Source: Paenibacillus ginsengarvi
GTDB taxonomy: Bacteria; Bacillota; Bacilli; Paenibacillales; NBRC-103111
Length of the DNA: 64,000 nucleotides
Direction of reading: 5' to 3'
Assembly: GCF_003626695.1 (NCBI RefSeq)
Contig: NZ_RBAH01000016.1
Coordinates: forward strand, 1 to 64,000
Below are positions 34,537-43,088 of this stretch, one piece after another; position 1 is the first letter of the stretch, and each line of letters begins with the position of its first letter. The position numbers were made by a program, and so were the translations under genes. The notes under the pieces were generated by a model. It did not search any database. It saw nothing but the letters and a program-made list of their open reading frames with translations, and had not been told where the DNA came from.

Positions 34537-34565
34537 CAGCCGGCTAAGGACCGGCTGTTTTTTCC
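34537..34565 (+). terminator. Terminator after the esterase gene
   Basis: CAGCCGG / CCGGCTG (34537-34543 / 34551-34557) is followed by T6CCT7. Confidence 0.85.
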
Positions 34566-34603
34566 TTTTTTTAACTTCGCTGTTGCCGAATCGAATTAAA
34601 TCA

Positions 34604-34636
34604 ATTACTATATAAAGTAATAATAATTACTTTATA
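34604..34636. promoter_or_regulatory. Operator-like AT-rich palindrome before the amidase
   Basis: An 11-bp perfect inverted repeat (34611-34621 with 34626-34636) sits 20 bases before the amidase start. A third half-site ATTACT at 34604-34609 pairs with the same central AGTAAT. Such arrays bind dimeric repressors. The regulator is unknown. Confidence 0.55.
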
Positions 34637-34655
34637 ATGAAAATGGGGTTTGAAC

Positions 34656-35969
34656 ATGTCCCTACTCAACCGCTGCTCCTTGTTCGAAGACGTTCAGTTG
34701 CTCCGTCGCAGCGATATCCGGCTGCACGATTACTTGAACATTTTGATGGAACGCTTCGATCGGGTAGAGCCTGCCGTGCGGGCGTTCGAGCCGGAGACCG
34801 GAAGGATGGAGCGGTTATGGCGGGAAGCATCGGATCTTTCGGAACTGTACCGCGATCCCGATAATAAACCGCCTTTGTTCGGCATTCTTGTCGGCGTTAA
34901 AGATATGATCCATGCGAACGGTTTTCCGACTAAAGCAGGCTACAACCTGCCCGCGAACGCGTTAACCGGACCTGAAGCCTCTATTGTGTCCCGTTTGCGG
35001 ATGCAAGGCGCCTTGCTCGCGGGCAAAACGGCGACCGAGGAATTTGCTTACAGCAGCGTGCCCCCTACCCGCAATCCGCATAATCTTCTGCACTCCCCGG
35101 GGGGCTCAAGCTCTGGTTCGGCCGCTGCCGTTGCCGCCGGTCTCGTTCCGCTCTCCATCGGCACTCAGACGCTTCGATCGGTCATCGCTCCAGCCTCCTT
35201 CTGCGGCGTAGTCGGCTTCAAGCCCAGCTACGGCCGGATTCCGACGGACGGCGTCCTGCTCCTCTCTCCCTCGTTCGATACGATCGGCCTGTTCACCCAA
35301 GACGTGGCAAGCATGCGGTATGCTTGCTCTGCGCTTGTGCCCCGATGGCGCAGTGGCATAGAAAGGAGGGCGGGCCACACGGTTGTCGGAATCCCGAACG
35401 GCATATATAGATCCCTTCTGTACGAGGGCACTTGGTCCGTATTTGAGGCGCAGATCGGTCGCTTGCAGGAAGCCGGATTTATGGTGAAATCCGTGGATAT
35501 GCCTTGGGGGGACGATTTCCTGTACGGCGATGCGATGCTGCGAATGATCCAGGCGGAGATGGCGCTCGTTCACGAACAGCGGTTTCAGTCGTACCGTGAG
35601 CTATACGGCCCGGTCTGCCGCAGCGCCATCGAGAAAGGGCAAACGGTAACGCCGGAGGAGCTGGAGCTTAGGCGTAGAGGTCAGTCCGAGCTTAGGCGCA
35701 AGCTTGAACTGACGATGGATGGCGAAGGCATCGATCTGTGGGTTTCCCCAGCGCAGGCGGGTCCCGCACCGCAAGGTTATGCGGAAACGGGCCGCGGCGG
35801 GATGACGGCCATCTGGACCTATGCCGGCCTGCCGTCAGTATCGATCCCGGGAGCATTCTTGAACGGCATGCCGCTCGGTTTTCAATGCATTGGCGCATAC
35901 GGCCAAGATGAAGAACTGCTAGAGTGGGCAGTACGAATTGAACAAACGCTGAAGATGGGGGGACGTTAA
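34656..35969 (+). CDS. Amidase signature family protein
   Basis: This 437-residue amidase has the catalytic Lys block GVKDMIHANG, the cis-Ser region SPGGSSSGSAAAVAAG and the nucleophile Ser at about residue 175 in GTQTLRSVIAPASFCGVVGFKPS. The family usually has (A/G)G before that Ser; here it is LR, which changes the oxyanion loop. Members hydrolyse amides such as indoleacetamide, allophanate or aryl amides. I start at ATG 34656; TTG 34650 is close by. Its stop lies two bases before the MBL gene, so they form an operon. Confidence 0.88.
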   Translation: MSLLNRCSLFEDVQLLRRSDIRLHDYLNILMERFDRVEPAVRAFEPETGRMERLWREASDLSELYRDPDNKPPLFGILVGVKDMIHANGFPTKAGYNLPANALTGPEASIVSRLRMQGALLAGKTATEEFAYSSVPPTRNPHNLLHSPGGSSSGSAAAVAAGLVPLSIGTQTLRSVIAPASFCGVVGFKPSYGRIPTDGVLLLSPSFDTIGLFTQDVASMRYACSALVPRWRSGIERRAGHTVVGIPNGIYRSLLYEGTWSVFEAQIGRLQEAGFMVKSVDMPWGDDFLYGDAMLRMIQAEMALVHEQRFQSYRELYGPVCRSAIEKGQTVTPEELELRRRGQSELRRKLELTMDGEGIDLWVSPAQAGPAPQGYAETGRGGMTAIWTYAGLPSVSIPGAFLNGMPLGFQCIGAYGQDEELLEWAVRIEQTLKMGGR

Positions 35970-35971
35970 TC

Positions 35972-36898
35972 ATGCTGGAGCGTATAAACGATAAGGTAAC
36001 AAGAATCTCCATTGAAGAGCCAGGACGCGGCAATGTGAATGTGTACGCCATCGTATCTGACATCGTGACCTTGATTGATTGCGGCTATAACAGTCCGCAC
36101 AGCCGGTCCAGTCTACACGCAGACTTGGCGCAGCTCGGGCTGCATCCGTCCGGTGTCGATCAAATTGTGTTGACACACCGCCATCCCGACCATGCGGGCG
36201 GTGCCGCCGGCTCCTCTCTGCCGTGGGGTCAAGCTCGAATGATCGCATTTCCCGTTCCCGACCAACTGCCCCTTTCCCCGAGCTCGATTTCGACGAGGAA
36301 GCGTTATATGCCTGAATCGTTATGGAGCGTGCTTCTGGATGCAAACGGAACAGCGCCTCCACCAGATGAGGATTCCAGCGCGCAAGCGATCAGGTTCGAC
36401 CGTTTGGTGCAGGATGGGGAGACAGTCGATATCGGCGGCGGAAAGCTTACGGTACTGCATACGCCGGGTCATTGTGCAGATCATATTTCGCTTATGGGGG
36501 ATGACGGCGTTTTATTCGGGGGTGACGCCGTTCTGCATAACGGCCCGCCTGCTTTGGAATGTTTGGACTCGTACACAAACAGCATCGGCAAAATCGCCGC
36601 TTGCCAAGCGGCAGCCATACTGCCCGGTCACGGAAGCGTCATCGACCGCCAGGACGAGACGATCGCCCGAACGCTGAACCGACTTGAAGCAACTGACAAA
36701 AAGCTGCTGGCTGCCGTACGGCGCGGAATCGATGCTCCTTTCGGACTTGCCCTGGAATGTACCGAAGGCCGCATACACCGCGGACTCCTCTTCTGGCTAG
36801 ACGTCGTTCTCGTCCATTTGTTCAGTTTGGAACGCCGCGGCGACATTCATCTTACACGCAGCGGAGAAATCATCGAAAGCATCGCGCTCGCGCGTTAA
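35972..36898 (+). CDS. MBL-fold metallo-hydrolase
   Basis: This 308-residue protein has the metallo-beta-lactamase fold. Metal ligands are seen in LTHRHPDHAGG, HTPGHCADH, GGDAVL and LPGHG. The length and C-terminal helical part match the glyoxalase II/LACTB2-like group, which cleaves thioesters, lactones or nucleic acids. It starts two bases after the amidase stop, so both act together, perhaps on a cyclic amide or lactam ring; the pathway is inference. Confidence 0.88.
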   Translation: MLERINDKVTRISIEEPGRGNVNVYAIVSDIVTLIDCGYNSPHSRSSLHADLAQLGLHPSGVDQIVLTHRHPDHAGGAAGSSLPWGQARMIAFPVPDQLPLSPSSISTRKRYMPESLWSVLLDANGTAPPPDEDSSAQAIRFDRLVQDGETVDIGGGKLTVLHTPGHCADHISLMGDDGVLFGGDAVLHNGPPALECLDSYTNSIGKIAACQAAAILPGHGSVIDRQDETIARTLNRLEATDKKLLAAVRRGIDAPFGLALECTEGRIHRGLLFWLDVVLVHLFSLERRGDIHLTRSGEIIESIALAR

Positions 36899-37006
36899 TG
36901 CCGCCATCGAATTGACACACTATTCTCACAATTACAACCAGCAACCGCTGCCGGAACGACTATACTAAAATTGAATCCATTATGGAAACGAAAGGATGCG
37001 CTGCTC

Positions 37007-37495
37007 ATGCCCTTATGGTTCCGCCGCAATCCTGCAACCGGAAAGATCGAAGTCCCCGCCTCCCCTGCGGTTTCGGCCGCGCCGTCCACTAACGGGGAAG
37101 TGTATGAAAACGCAGCCAGTACGATTATACAGGAACGCCGCACGCAGAGCTGGATCGACGAAGCGATCCGCGAATGTCAGCAAAACGGCGGCCTCGACCG
37201 GCTCGAAGGCAAAGGAAAACCGATCGAGGTTCCGACCGGCGACATTATGAACTCGATTTTGAAAAATTCGGGCTTTCTTCCCGCCTGGCTGGAGCTTCAG
37301 CACGAGATTCGCGACGATATCCGCGCCCTGATCCGACAGCTTGATGCAGGCGGCGACACAGCATCGCTGCCGGCCAAACTCGCAGACCTTAACAAAAAAA
37401 TTGCCAAATACAACAACAGCGTCCCCACTCCCGTTCTTCAAAAAGGCCGCCTGCATGCAGACAGCCTAAGGCAGCAGGCTAACGTCTGGGAATAG
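37007..37495 (+). CDS. DUF1992 (DnaJ homologue subfamily C member 28-like) protein
   Basis: This 162-residue protein carries the DUF1992 domain: SWIDEAIRECQQNGGLDRLEGKGKPIEVP, then LPAWLELQHEIRDDIRALI. This domain is found in bacteria and in eukaryotic DNAJC28, though no J domain is present here. Its biochemical role is unknown. A Pro/Ala-rich N-terminus precedes it. ATG 37007 is preceded by AAAGGA; a TTG at 36971 could extend it. Confidence 0.82.
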   Translation: MPLWFRRNPATGKIEVPASPAVSAAPSTNGEVYENAASTIIQERRTQSWIDEAIRECQQNGGLDRLEGKGKPIEVPTGDIMNSILKNSGFLPAWLELQHEIRDDIRALIRQLDAGGDTASLPAKLADLNKKIAKYNNSVPTPVLQKGRLHADSLRQQANVWE

Positions 37496-37534
37496 GCCAC
37501 ACCGCCGCCCGCTTCTGTCCAGCAGTGCGGCATC

Positions 37535-37581
37535 CGAACAAACCGGCTCCTTCCGTCACAGGCAGGGAGCCGGTTTGTTCG
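37535..37581. terminator. Long perfect hairpin terminator
   Basis: Sixteen bases (37535-37550) pair perfectly with 37566-37581. It lies after the DUF1992 gene and ends with GTTTGTTCG. Confidence 0.75.
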
Positions 37582-37691
37582 ATTTCACAGCGCCCGCACC
37601 CCACAGCCGCTATTTGGCTGCTCCGCCGCGAACATGCTATGATGATCCTACTATGACCTTGCGCCAAACCGAGTGAGAGGAGCTGGCCAAC

Positions 37692-38570
37692 ATGCTGGAG
37701 TCGGCCTTCGAATATTACGAAGCTTGGCGGAACGTACCCGGTCCTTTGGAAACAACGGCGGGCATGTGGCTCGTTCGCGCCGGACATAACATAGCGAAGC
37801 CAAGCTATCTCTCCGGGCCGAAAATTATCGAAAGCTACAGCCTGCACTTCATCGTCCAGGGCAAAGTCCGGCTCGAATACGGCGGCGAAACGGTCGTCCT
37901 TGCGAAGCATAACTTGTTCTGCCTTTGGCCAAACGTCTCCTACAGCTACCGAATCGAGCCTTCCGCCTCCCCGCTCCGGATGATGTGGCTGGTTCTGGAC
38001 GGCCCCCAGCTTCCCGCTCTGCTGGAAAGAATCGGAATCGGACCGGGCCAGCCTTTCAGCACGGCTTCGCCGTTCGACGCGTCGGCGCGGGCGATCGTGA
38101 ACAACATTCACAGAACGCTGCATATGCCGCACGGCGACCCGCTGGCCCGCCAGCTTTTGCTGTACATGCTGTTCGACCGGCTGGCGAAAAAAACTTCCCG
38201 TCCGCCCGAGCCCGATCGGCATAATGGCGACTGGGTAAACCAAGCGCTCGCCTACTTCCGGCTCCACTATACGGAGCCGCTGAGCATCGGAGAAGCCGCC
38301 AGGCTGGCCGGCGTGCACCGCTCCCACTTCACTGCGATGTTTCAACGCGAAACCGGCGAGTCTCCCCAGCAATTCGTGCTAAGGCTGCGTATGGAGAAAG
38401 CCACCGCACTGCTGAAGGAAGGAGCGCTCTCGGTCGGCGAGATCGCCCTTTCCGTCGGATACGCGGACTTGTACTCGTTCTCCAGAGCCTACAAAAAATA
38501 TGCCGGCCACCCTCCCTCCGACTTGCGGAAGAATGGCGGCCGGCTTGCACTCGAAAGCGGCGGCGAATAG
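37692..38570 (+). CDS. AraC family transcriptional regulator
   Basis: This 292-residue regulator has an N-terminal cupin-like sensor domain (YSLHFIVQGKVRLEYGGETVVLAKHNLF) and a complete C-terminal double helix-turn-helix: LSIGEAARLAGVHRSHFTAMFQRETGESP and LSVGEIALSVGYADLYSFSRAYKKYAG. Such regulators usually control sugar utilisation. The neighbours (an MFS exporter and a glycosidase on the other strand) do not settle its target. A GAGGAG site precedes the ATG. Confidence 0.9.
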   Translation: MLESAFEYYEAWRNVPGPLETTAGMWLVRAGHNIAKPSYLSGPKIIESYSLHFIVQGKVRLEYGGETVVLAKHNLFCLWPNVSYSYRIEPSASPLRMMWLVLDGPQLPALLERIGIGPGQPFSTASPFDASARAIVNNIHRTLHMPHGDPLARQLLLYMLFDRLAKKTSRPPEPDRHNGDWVNQALAYFRLHYTEPLSIGEAARLAGVHRSHFTAMFQRETGESPQQFVLRLRMEKATALLKEGALSVGEIALSVGYADLYSFSRAYKKYAGHPPSDLRKNGGRLALESGGE

Positions 38571-38594
38571 AATCGCAGCAGCAGCCTTCCCGGC

Positions 38595-39992
38595 TTAAAC
38601 CGACACACTCTCCTGCGTCGGTTTTTCCTTCGGAACGAGCCGTCCGGCGACCGTTACCGCGATGCAGAACAGGAAGCAGACGCCGAACAGCACCCGGATC
38701 GGCACCCCGAACGATTCCCCCGCCCCGCCTGCGGAGCCCATCGAGCCGACAAGCAGCGTCGCGAGGCCGATTCCCGCAATTTGCCCGAGATAACGCACCA
38801 TCGCGAGCAAGCTGCCGGCCAGACTGCTCTTCGAGCCGGGAGCCGCGCTCATTATTTCCGCGTTATTCGTGGCGTGAAACAAGCCGATGCCGATACCGAA
38901 CACGGCCAGCTGCAGCCCGACCGTGATCGGCGTCACATCCGGGAAGAGCGCTACGAACAGCATCGATACCGCGCACAGGAGCGAGCCCAGCGCAATCGGG
39001 GCCGAGCCGCCGTATTTGTCGCGGAACCAGCCGGCAAACGGGGCGACAAAACCCATGACGAGCGGCTGAAGCATGAGCAAAGCGCCGGTAGCCCAAGCGG
39101 AATAGCCGAGCTGGCTCTGCAAATAAAAGGTGACGGGGATGAGCGTCGCCGTCTGCGCCAAATTAATGAGAAACGAGCTGGCGTTGCCGAGCCATACTTT
39201 GCGCCGGCTGAACAGCTCTCTGTCCAGGATGCCGTAATCGATGCGCCGCGAATGCAGCCACAAGGCGACCAGCAAAACGATGCCGAGCACGCCCTCAGCC
39301 AGCGTCTGCGGTGAAAAGGCAGACGATTTCTTGACCGCTTCGGCCGCCATCATGAGCAGACAAGCTCCCGCCGCGAGCAAAGCGGAACCGACGAAATCGA
39401 TCCGCGACTTAACGGCTGCCGTGCTTTTCCCTTTCGGAAACCAGCGCAGTCCAAGCACGCAGGCAACGAGCGCGATCGGCACATTAATCCAGAACAGCCA
39501 CGGCCAATCGGCAAATTCCAGCAGCAAACCGCCGATGGCGGGACCCGACAGCGTACCGATCGAGATGACGATCGCGTTGACGCCGAGCGCCCGGCCCCGT
39601 TCGTGATCGGGGAACACCTGCCTCACCATCGCCTGGCTGTTGGCCATGATCATCGTCGCACCGATTCCTTGGAGGCAGCGCGACAGCAGCAGCGCGGCGA
39701 AGCCGTGCGAAAGCGCAATGAACAGCGAGCCGAGACCGAAGACGAAGAAGCCGCAGCTGTACACGGTTCGCCGCTCGAGCCGGTCGGACAGCTTGCCGAG
39801 AAAAGGCAGCAGCGCGACCATCGTCAACAGATAGATCGTGGCGACCCAGCCGATCTGCGCCAGCGAAACGCCGAACTGGTCGGCCATCACCGGCAGCGAT
39901 ACGTTGACGATCCCTACGTCCAGCGTGGAGATGAGAGTCCCCATGTTGACGACTTGCAGGATGGCCCATTTGCTTGGTTGTTTTGCGGACAT
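38595..39992 (-). CDS. MFS transporter, DHA2 (14-helix) drug exporter type
   Basis: This 465-residue protein is a major facilitator with about 14 helices. It has motif A (FLGKLSDRLERRTVYSCG) and motif C-like ANSQAMVRQ ... GPAIGGLLLEFADW after the family start NMGTLISTLDVGIVNVSLPVMADQFG. These features fit the EmrB/QacA multidrug exporter group. The leader before it contains a strong hairpin and, further up, a palindrome that could be an operator. Confidence 0.9.
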   Translation of the reverse strand: MSAKQPSKWAILQVVNMGTLISTLDVGIVNVSLPVMADQFGVSLAQIGWVATIYLLTMVALLPFLGKLSDRLERRTVYSCGFFVFGLGSLFIALSHGFAALLLSRCLQGIGATMIMANSQAMVRQVFPDHERGRALGVNAIVISIGTLSGPAIGGLLLEFADWPWLFWINVPIALVACVLGLRWFPKGKSTAAVKSRIDFVGSALLAAGACLLMMAAEAVKKSSAFSPQTLAEGVLGIVLLVALWLHSRRIDYGILDRELFSRRKVWLGNASSFLINLAQTATLIPVTFYLQSQLGYSAWATGALLMLQPLVMGFVAPFAGWFRDKYGGSAPIALGSLLCAVSMLFVALFPDVTPITVGLQLAVFGIGIGLFHATNNAEIMSAAPGSKSSLAGSLLAMVRYLGQIAGIGLATLLVGSMGSAGGAGESFGVPIRVLFGVCFLFCIAVTVAGRLVPKEKPTQESVSV

Positions 39993-40014
39993 GATTTACG
40001 TTTCCTTCCCTCTT

Positions 40015-40061
40015 GCGGCTATTCGGGCACAAGCGACTGAAGGCGCTTCCCGAATAGCCGC
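40015..40061 (-). promoter_or_regulatory. Strong hairpin in the leader of the MFS exporter gene
   Basis: A perfect 13-bp stem (40015-40027 / 40049-40061) encloses an inner 5-bp stem (40031-40035 / 40044-40048). It lies right before the ribosome site and lacks a T-run, so it may control translation or bind a regulator. Confidence 0.55.
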
Positions 40062-40114
40062 GACTGTGTGTGTAGCTCTCGCCTGATTGTACATCCAGCC
40101 AGGGCAATTGAAAA

Positions 40115-40128
40115 GAACACGAATGTTC
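40115..40128. promoter_or_regulatory. Palindrome GAACACGAATGTTC upstream of the MFS gene
   Basis: GAACA-N4-TGTTC overlaps ACGAA-N2-TTCGT. On the minus strand it precedes a promoter-like TTTTCA-N17-TACAAT. It resembles, but does not match in spacing, a LexA box (CGAAC-N4-GTTCG). Confidence 0.4.
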
Positions 40129-40171
40129 GTTTTCGTTGTACCGCTGCGATCTGCGGCACGTCCGCCAGCCT

Positions 40172-41749
40172 TTAGCGCGCCCAGCTTACCGAGTGCTGCG
40201 CGACCGGCTCGTGTTTGCCGTTATAGGCCAAAAACGTCAGCGGCTTAGCCGGATCGAGCGCGCTGAAGTCAAGCTCTAGCTCCCAAGGCATCTCGTAGCT
40301 TATACCGAGCCTCTTCCCACCCTGCATGACAGCAACCGAGTACGGCTGTATATCCATTGGCAGCTTTGCGTAGACGAACAGCTTGCGCTTGCCTTGCAAA
40401 GCCTTCGCCTGATCGAGCGGAACATAACGGATGGAGTCGCCGGTTCCAGCCCCTTGCGCGATTTTGGTCAAAAAGTAATCGCTCTGGATAAGTCTACGAT
40501 ACATATCGTACATGAGCGGATTTTCTTTCATATCGTATATATGATCGCCGTTTAACATTTCGGTCCGCGATTTGGCCATATTGAAGTACGTCATCGCCTT
40601 CACCTGCGGAAACATACGCGGCAGGAAGCCATACATGCCGCCAAGCTGCCCTTCCGCCCACTTCGGATAACTCGTGCTTGTCGTCCGGTAATAGTGGGAA
40701 ACGGCGCCTTCGGAAATCATGATCGGCTTATGCGCATATTTGTCGTACAAGGGTTTGAAGTAATCGATTTGATTTTTGCTAAAATCTTCCTCGCCGGCAA
40801 ATAAAGGCGTCGAATACAAGGAAAACCCGACCCAATCGACGTATTCGTCGCCCGGGTAATAGGCGTCGATATTGTCCTGCGGCCAAAAATTCGGCGACCA
40901 CACCGTGGCCACATTCGGGGCTTCTTCCTTCATAATGGTGGCCATCAGGCGGAATTTCTCGATATATTTGGCCGGCTCGTCGTACCACGGCACCCAGGCG
41001 CCATTCATTTCCGAAGCATAACGCAGGAAGATCGGGATGCCATACTCTCTTGCTTGCCGGGCAAACGATCGGACGTATTCGTCGTCCTTCACGCGATCCA
41101 GCCCGTACTGCGGCTCCCAGCCGATCTGGACGGCTCCCCCGCCAGCCGCCTTCACGCTGTCCAGCAGCCGGGTGGGGAAATAATTGCGCGTATCGTGCTC
41201 GTCCTTCGGCCAGCCGGCGTACGTCAGCGCGATCGGGTGATAACGGCCGAACGTCTTCTCGACCGACGGCCAATCGAAAATGCCGAACATACCGAGATAC
41301 GTGCCGGATACAGGCTCGAACTTGGCGAGCTGTTTCGGCGCTTCCGCTGCTACACCAACGTATGGCGACAGCGTAACCGTCCCCGGAACGGGAATCGTTT
41401 CGTCGTAAAACCGCTTGTCCTTGTGATCCGCCTTCGCCCAGTAACCGTCTGTCGCGGCATACCAGTCGGACGCCTCCTTGTCCGCGCCGATGCTCCGGAA
41501 ATAGGCGGCTTTGCGCCCGGCATAGTCAGCCGCAACGCTCCAATTCCCTCCTCGCTCCGCTTCCTTCATCCGCTCGTCCCACCGCTCCAGCATCTGCGCC
41601 GGCACAGGCTGAGCCTGGCTCTCCCCTTGAACCGGCAAATTCACCGGTCGCTGCCGTTCCTTGTTGCCTTCCGCAAGTACCCATCCCCAGACGAAGCCCG
41701 CGGCCAATAAACCGGCGATAACCGCCTTTTTTGCGTAGGATCGACGCAT
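40172..41749 (-). CDS. Membrane-anchored GH26-like glycoside hydrolase
   Basis: This 525-residue protein has an N-terminal signal anchor (AVIAGLLAAGFVWGWVLA), a helical spacer of about 110 residues, a TIM-barrel and a C-terminal beta domain. The barrel shows GIPIFLRYASEMNGAWVPWY, where the Glu fits the acid/base of GH26 endo-mannanases, and PIMISEGAVSHYY, where the Glu fits the nucleophile. It probably cuts a beta-linked polysaccharide at the cell surface. The exact family should be treated as likely, not proven. An MFS exporter follows on the same strand, 180 bases away. Confidence 0.75.
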   Translation of the reverse strand: MRRSYAKKAVIAGLLAAGFVWGWVLAEGNKERQRPVNLPVQGESQAQPVPAQMLERWDERMKEAERGGNWSVAADYAGRKAAYFRSIGADKEASDWYAATDGYWAKADHKDKRFYDETIPVPGTVTLSPYVGVAAEAPKQLAKFEPVSGTYLGMFGIFDWPSVEKTFGRYHPIALTYAGWPKDEHDTRNYFPTRLLDSVKAAGGGAVQIGWEPQYGLDRVKDDEYVRSFARQAREYGIPIFLRYASEMNGAWVPWYDEPAKYIEKFRLMATIMKEEAPNVATVWSPNFWPQDNIDAYYPGDEYVDWVGFSLYSTPLFAGEEDFSKNQIDYFKPLYDKYAHKPIMISEGAVSHYYRTTSTSYPKWAEGQLGGMYGFLPRMFPQVKAMTYFNMAKSRTEMLNGDHIYDMKENPLMYDMYRRLIQSDYFLTKIAQGAGTGDSIRYVPLDQAKALQGKRKLFVYAKLPMDIQPYSVAVMQGGKRLGISYEMPWELELDFSALDPAKPLTFLAYNGKHEPVAQHSVSWAR

Positions 41750-41774
41750 CGTCCCGCCCCCCGTTTCGACCGAT

Positions 41775-41795
41775 ATAGATCTATTCTACTAGAAT
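41775..41795. promoter_or_regulatory. Two adjacent palindromes in a divergent gap
   Basis: ATAGATCTAT (41775-41784) and ATTCTACTAGAAT (41783-41795) lie just before the glycosidase start. They are operator candidates on symmetry alone. Confidence 0.35.
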
Positions 41796-41801
41796 AAACT
41801 T

Positions 41802-41827
41802 GCAAAGTGGAGCCCTGGTTCGAAGCT
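41802..41827. repeat. Dispersed repeat copy (CAAAGTGGAGCC type)
   Basis: GCAAAGTGGAGCCCTGGTTC plus GAAGCT matches the repeat at 49525-49549 in nearly all positions. The right half of the element is not conserved here. Confidence 0.6.
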
Positions 41828-41847
41828 CGCCAATAAGCGGCACCCTG

Positions 41848-41876
41848 TTTCTTTGTGCCCCGTATTAGTGTACAAT
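41848..41876 (+). promoter_or_regulatory. Likely promoter of the LysR gene
   Basis: TTTCTT (41848-41853) and TACAAT (41871-41876) are 17 bases apart, about 60 bases before the LysR start. Confidence 0.4.
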
Positions 41877-41934
41877 AGGGGGAAAGCGCTAAACCTAACA
41901 TGTTGTGATAACTAATGGCGGTGAACCTAAAAGG

Positions 41935-42843
41935 GTGGAATTAAGGCAAATCCAATATTTTATCGAGGTCGCGAAGCTGGAGCACGTCACAGAGGCTTCT
42001 TATGTGCTGCATGTGGCCCAATCGGCTGTCAGCCGGCAAATCTTCAAGCTGGAGGAGGAGCTCGGCGTCGACCTGTTCATTCGTGACGGACGCAAGGTGC
42101 GGCTTACACCGATCGGGAAAATGTTTCTCGGCCATATGCAGCAAGCGCTGCAAGTCATCGAAAAGGCGCAGCAGGAAATCGAGGATTATCTCGATCCCAA
42201 GCGGGGCACGATCAAGATCGGCTTCCCGAGCAGCTTGGCCTCTCATCTCCTGCCGATGGTCATCTCCGCGTTCCGCGAGAAATATCCGCAAGTGCAATTC
42301 CAGCTCCAGCACGGCTCCTACCGGGAGCTGATCGATCTGGTCGCAAAAGGAACGCTTAATCTGTCGCTGATCGGCCCCGTGCCGAAAGGCAGCAAACAAA
42401 TAAACGGCGATACTTTGTTTTTGGAAAAAATCGTGGCGCTATTGCCAAAGGACCATCCACTCGCCGACCAGCAGTCGCTCAAGCTGAGCCAGCTGCGCAG
42501 CGACATGTTCGTGCTGTTTCCGGAAGGCTTCATCCTGCGTGATCTGGTTATCGAGGCTTGCGGAGCGCAAGGCTTCGAACCGAAAATCTCTTTCGAGGGC
42601 GACGAGATCGATGCAATCAAAGGGCTGGTCGCAGCCGGACTCGGCATTACGCTGCTGCCGGAAATCGCGCTTAACGACAACATCCCCCGCTCGACGGTCA
42701 AAATCCACTTGCAGGACCCGCAAGTAACGCGGACCGTCGGCCTTATTACACCAGCAACCCGGGAGCTGACGCCGACCGAAAAGCTCTTTTACGATTTTAT
42801 CAAAGCGTATTTCGTGAACATCGGCCGCTTCGGCTACGAATAA
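41935..42843 (+). CDS. LysR family regulator, GltC-like
   Basis: This is a 302-residue LysR-type regulator. Its start ELRQIQYFIEVAKLEHVTEASYVLHVAQSAVSRQIFKLEEELGVDLF is very close to the GltC group, whose best-known member activates glutamate synthase in Bacillus. The effector domain contains IKIGFPSSLASHLLPMVISAF. The GTG at 41935 gives the standard length; an upstream GTG at 41905 would add ten residues. A gdhA gene lies 4 kb away behind an AT-rich insert; a control link with it is only a possibility. Confidence 0.88.
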   Translation: MELRQIQYFIEVAKLEHVTEASYVLHVAQSAVSRQIFKLEEELGVDLFIRDGRKVRLTPIGKMFLGHMQQALQVIEKAQQEIEDYLDPKRGTIKIGFPSSLASHLLPMVISAFREKYPQVQFQLQHGSYRELIDLVAKGTLNLSLIGPVPKGSKQINGDTLFLEKIVALLPKDHPLADQQSLKLSQLRSDMFVLFPEGFILRDLVIEACGAQGFEPKISFEGDEIDAIKGLVAAGLGITLLPEIALNDNIPRSTVKIHLQDPQVTRTVGLITPATRELTPTEKLFYDFIKAYFVNIGRFGYE

Positions 42844-42860
42844 GCCCGCCTAGAATAACA

Positions 42861-42903
42861 AAGAGGGAAATGAACGCTGAGGCGTCCGTTTCCCTTATTT
42901 TTT
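42861..42903 (+). terminator. Terminator after the LysR gene
   Basis: GGGAAA / TTTCCC (42865-42870 / 42889-42894) with an inner ACGC / GCGT stem is followed by ATTTTTT. Confidence 0.7.
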
Positions 42904-43088
42904 CTGTTAAATGTCTATGAAAATTGGGAGTTTATATTAAAAAAAGAATAACTATGATAGAAAATGCCTATAAAAAGGAATTAAGTAACTATTTTTACCA
43001 AATATTGTTGCATAAATTTCTTCTTTAGTGATAGTATAAATTACAGAAGTTATGTCGACATTCTCCTAAATTTTCCAAATAGAGGTGG

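Noticed and set aside
40115..40128. LexA (SOS) box
   Set aside because: The half-sites GAAC and GTTC are six bases apart, not four as in the Gram-positive LexA box, so I keep it only as an unnamed operator candidate.
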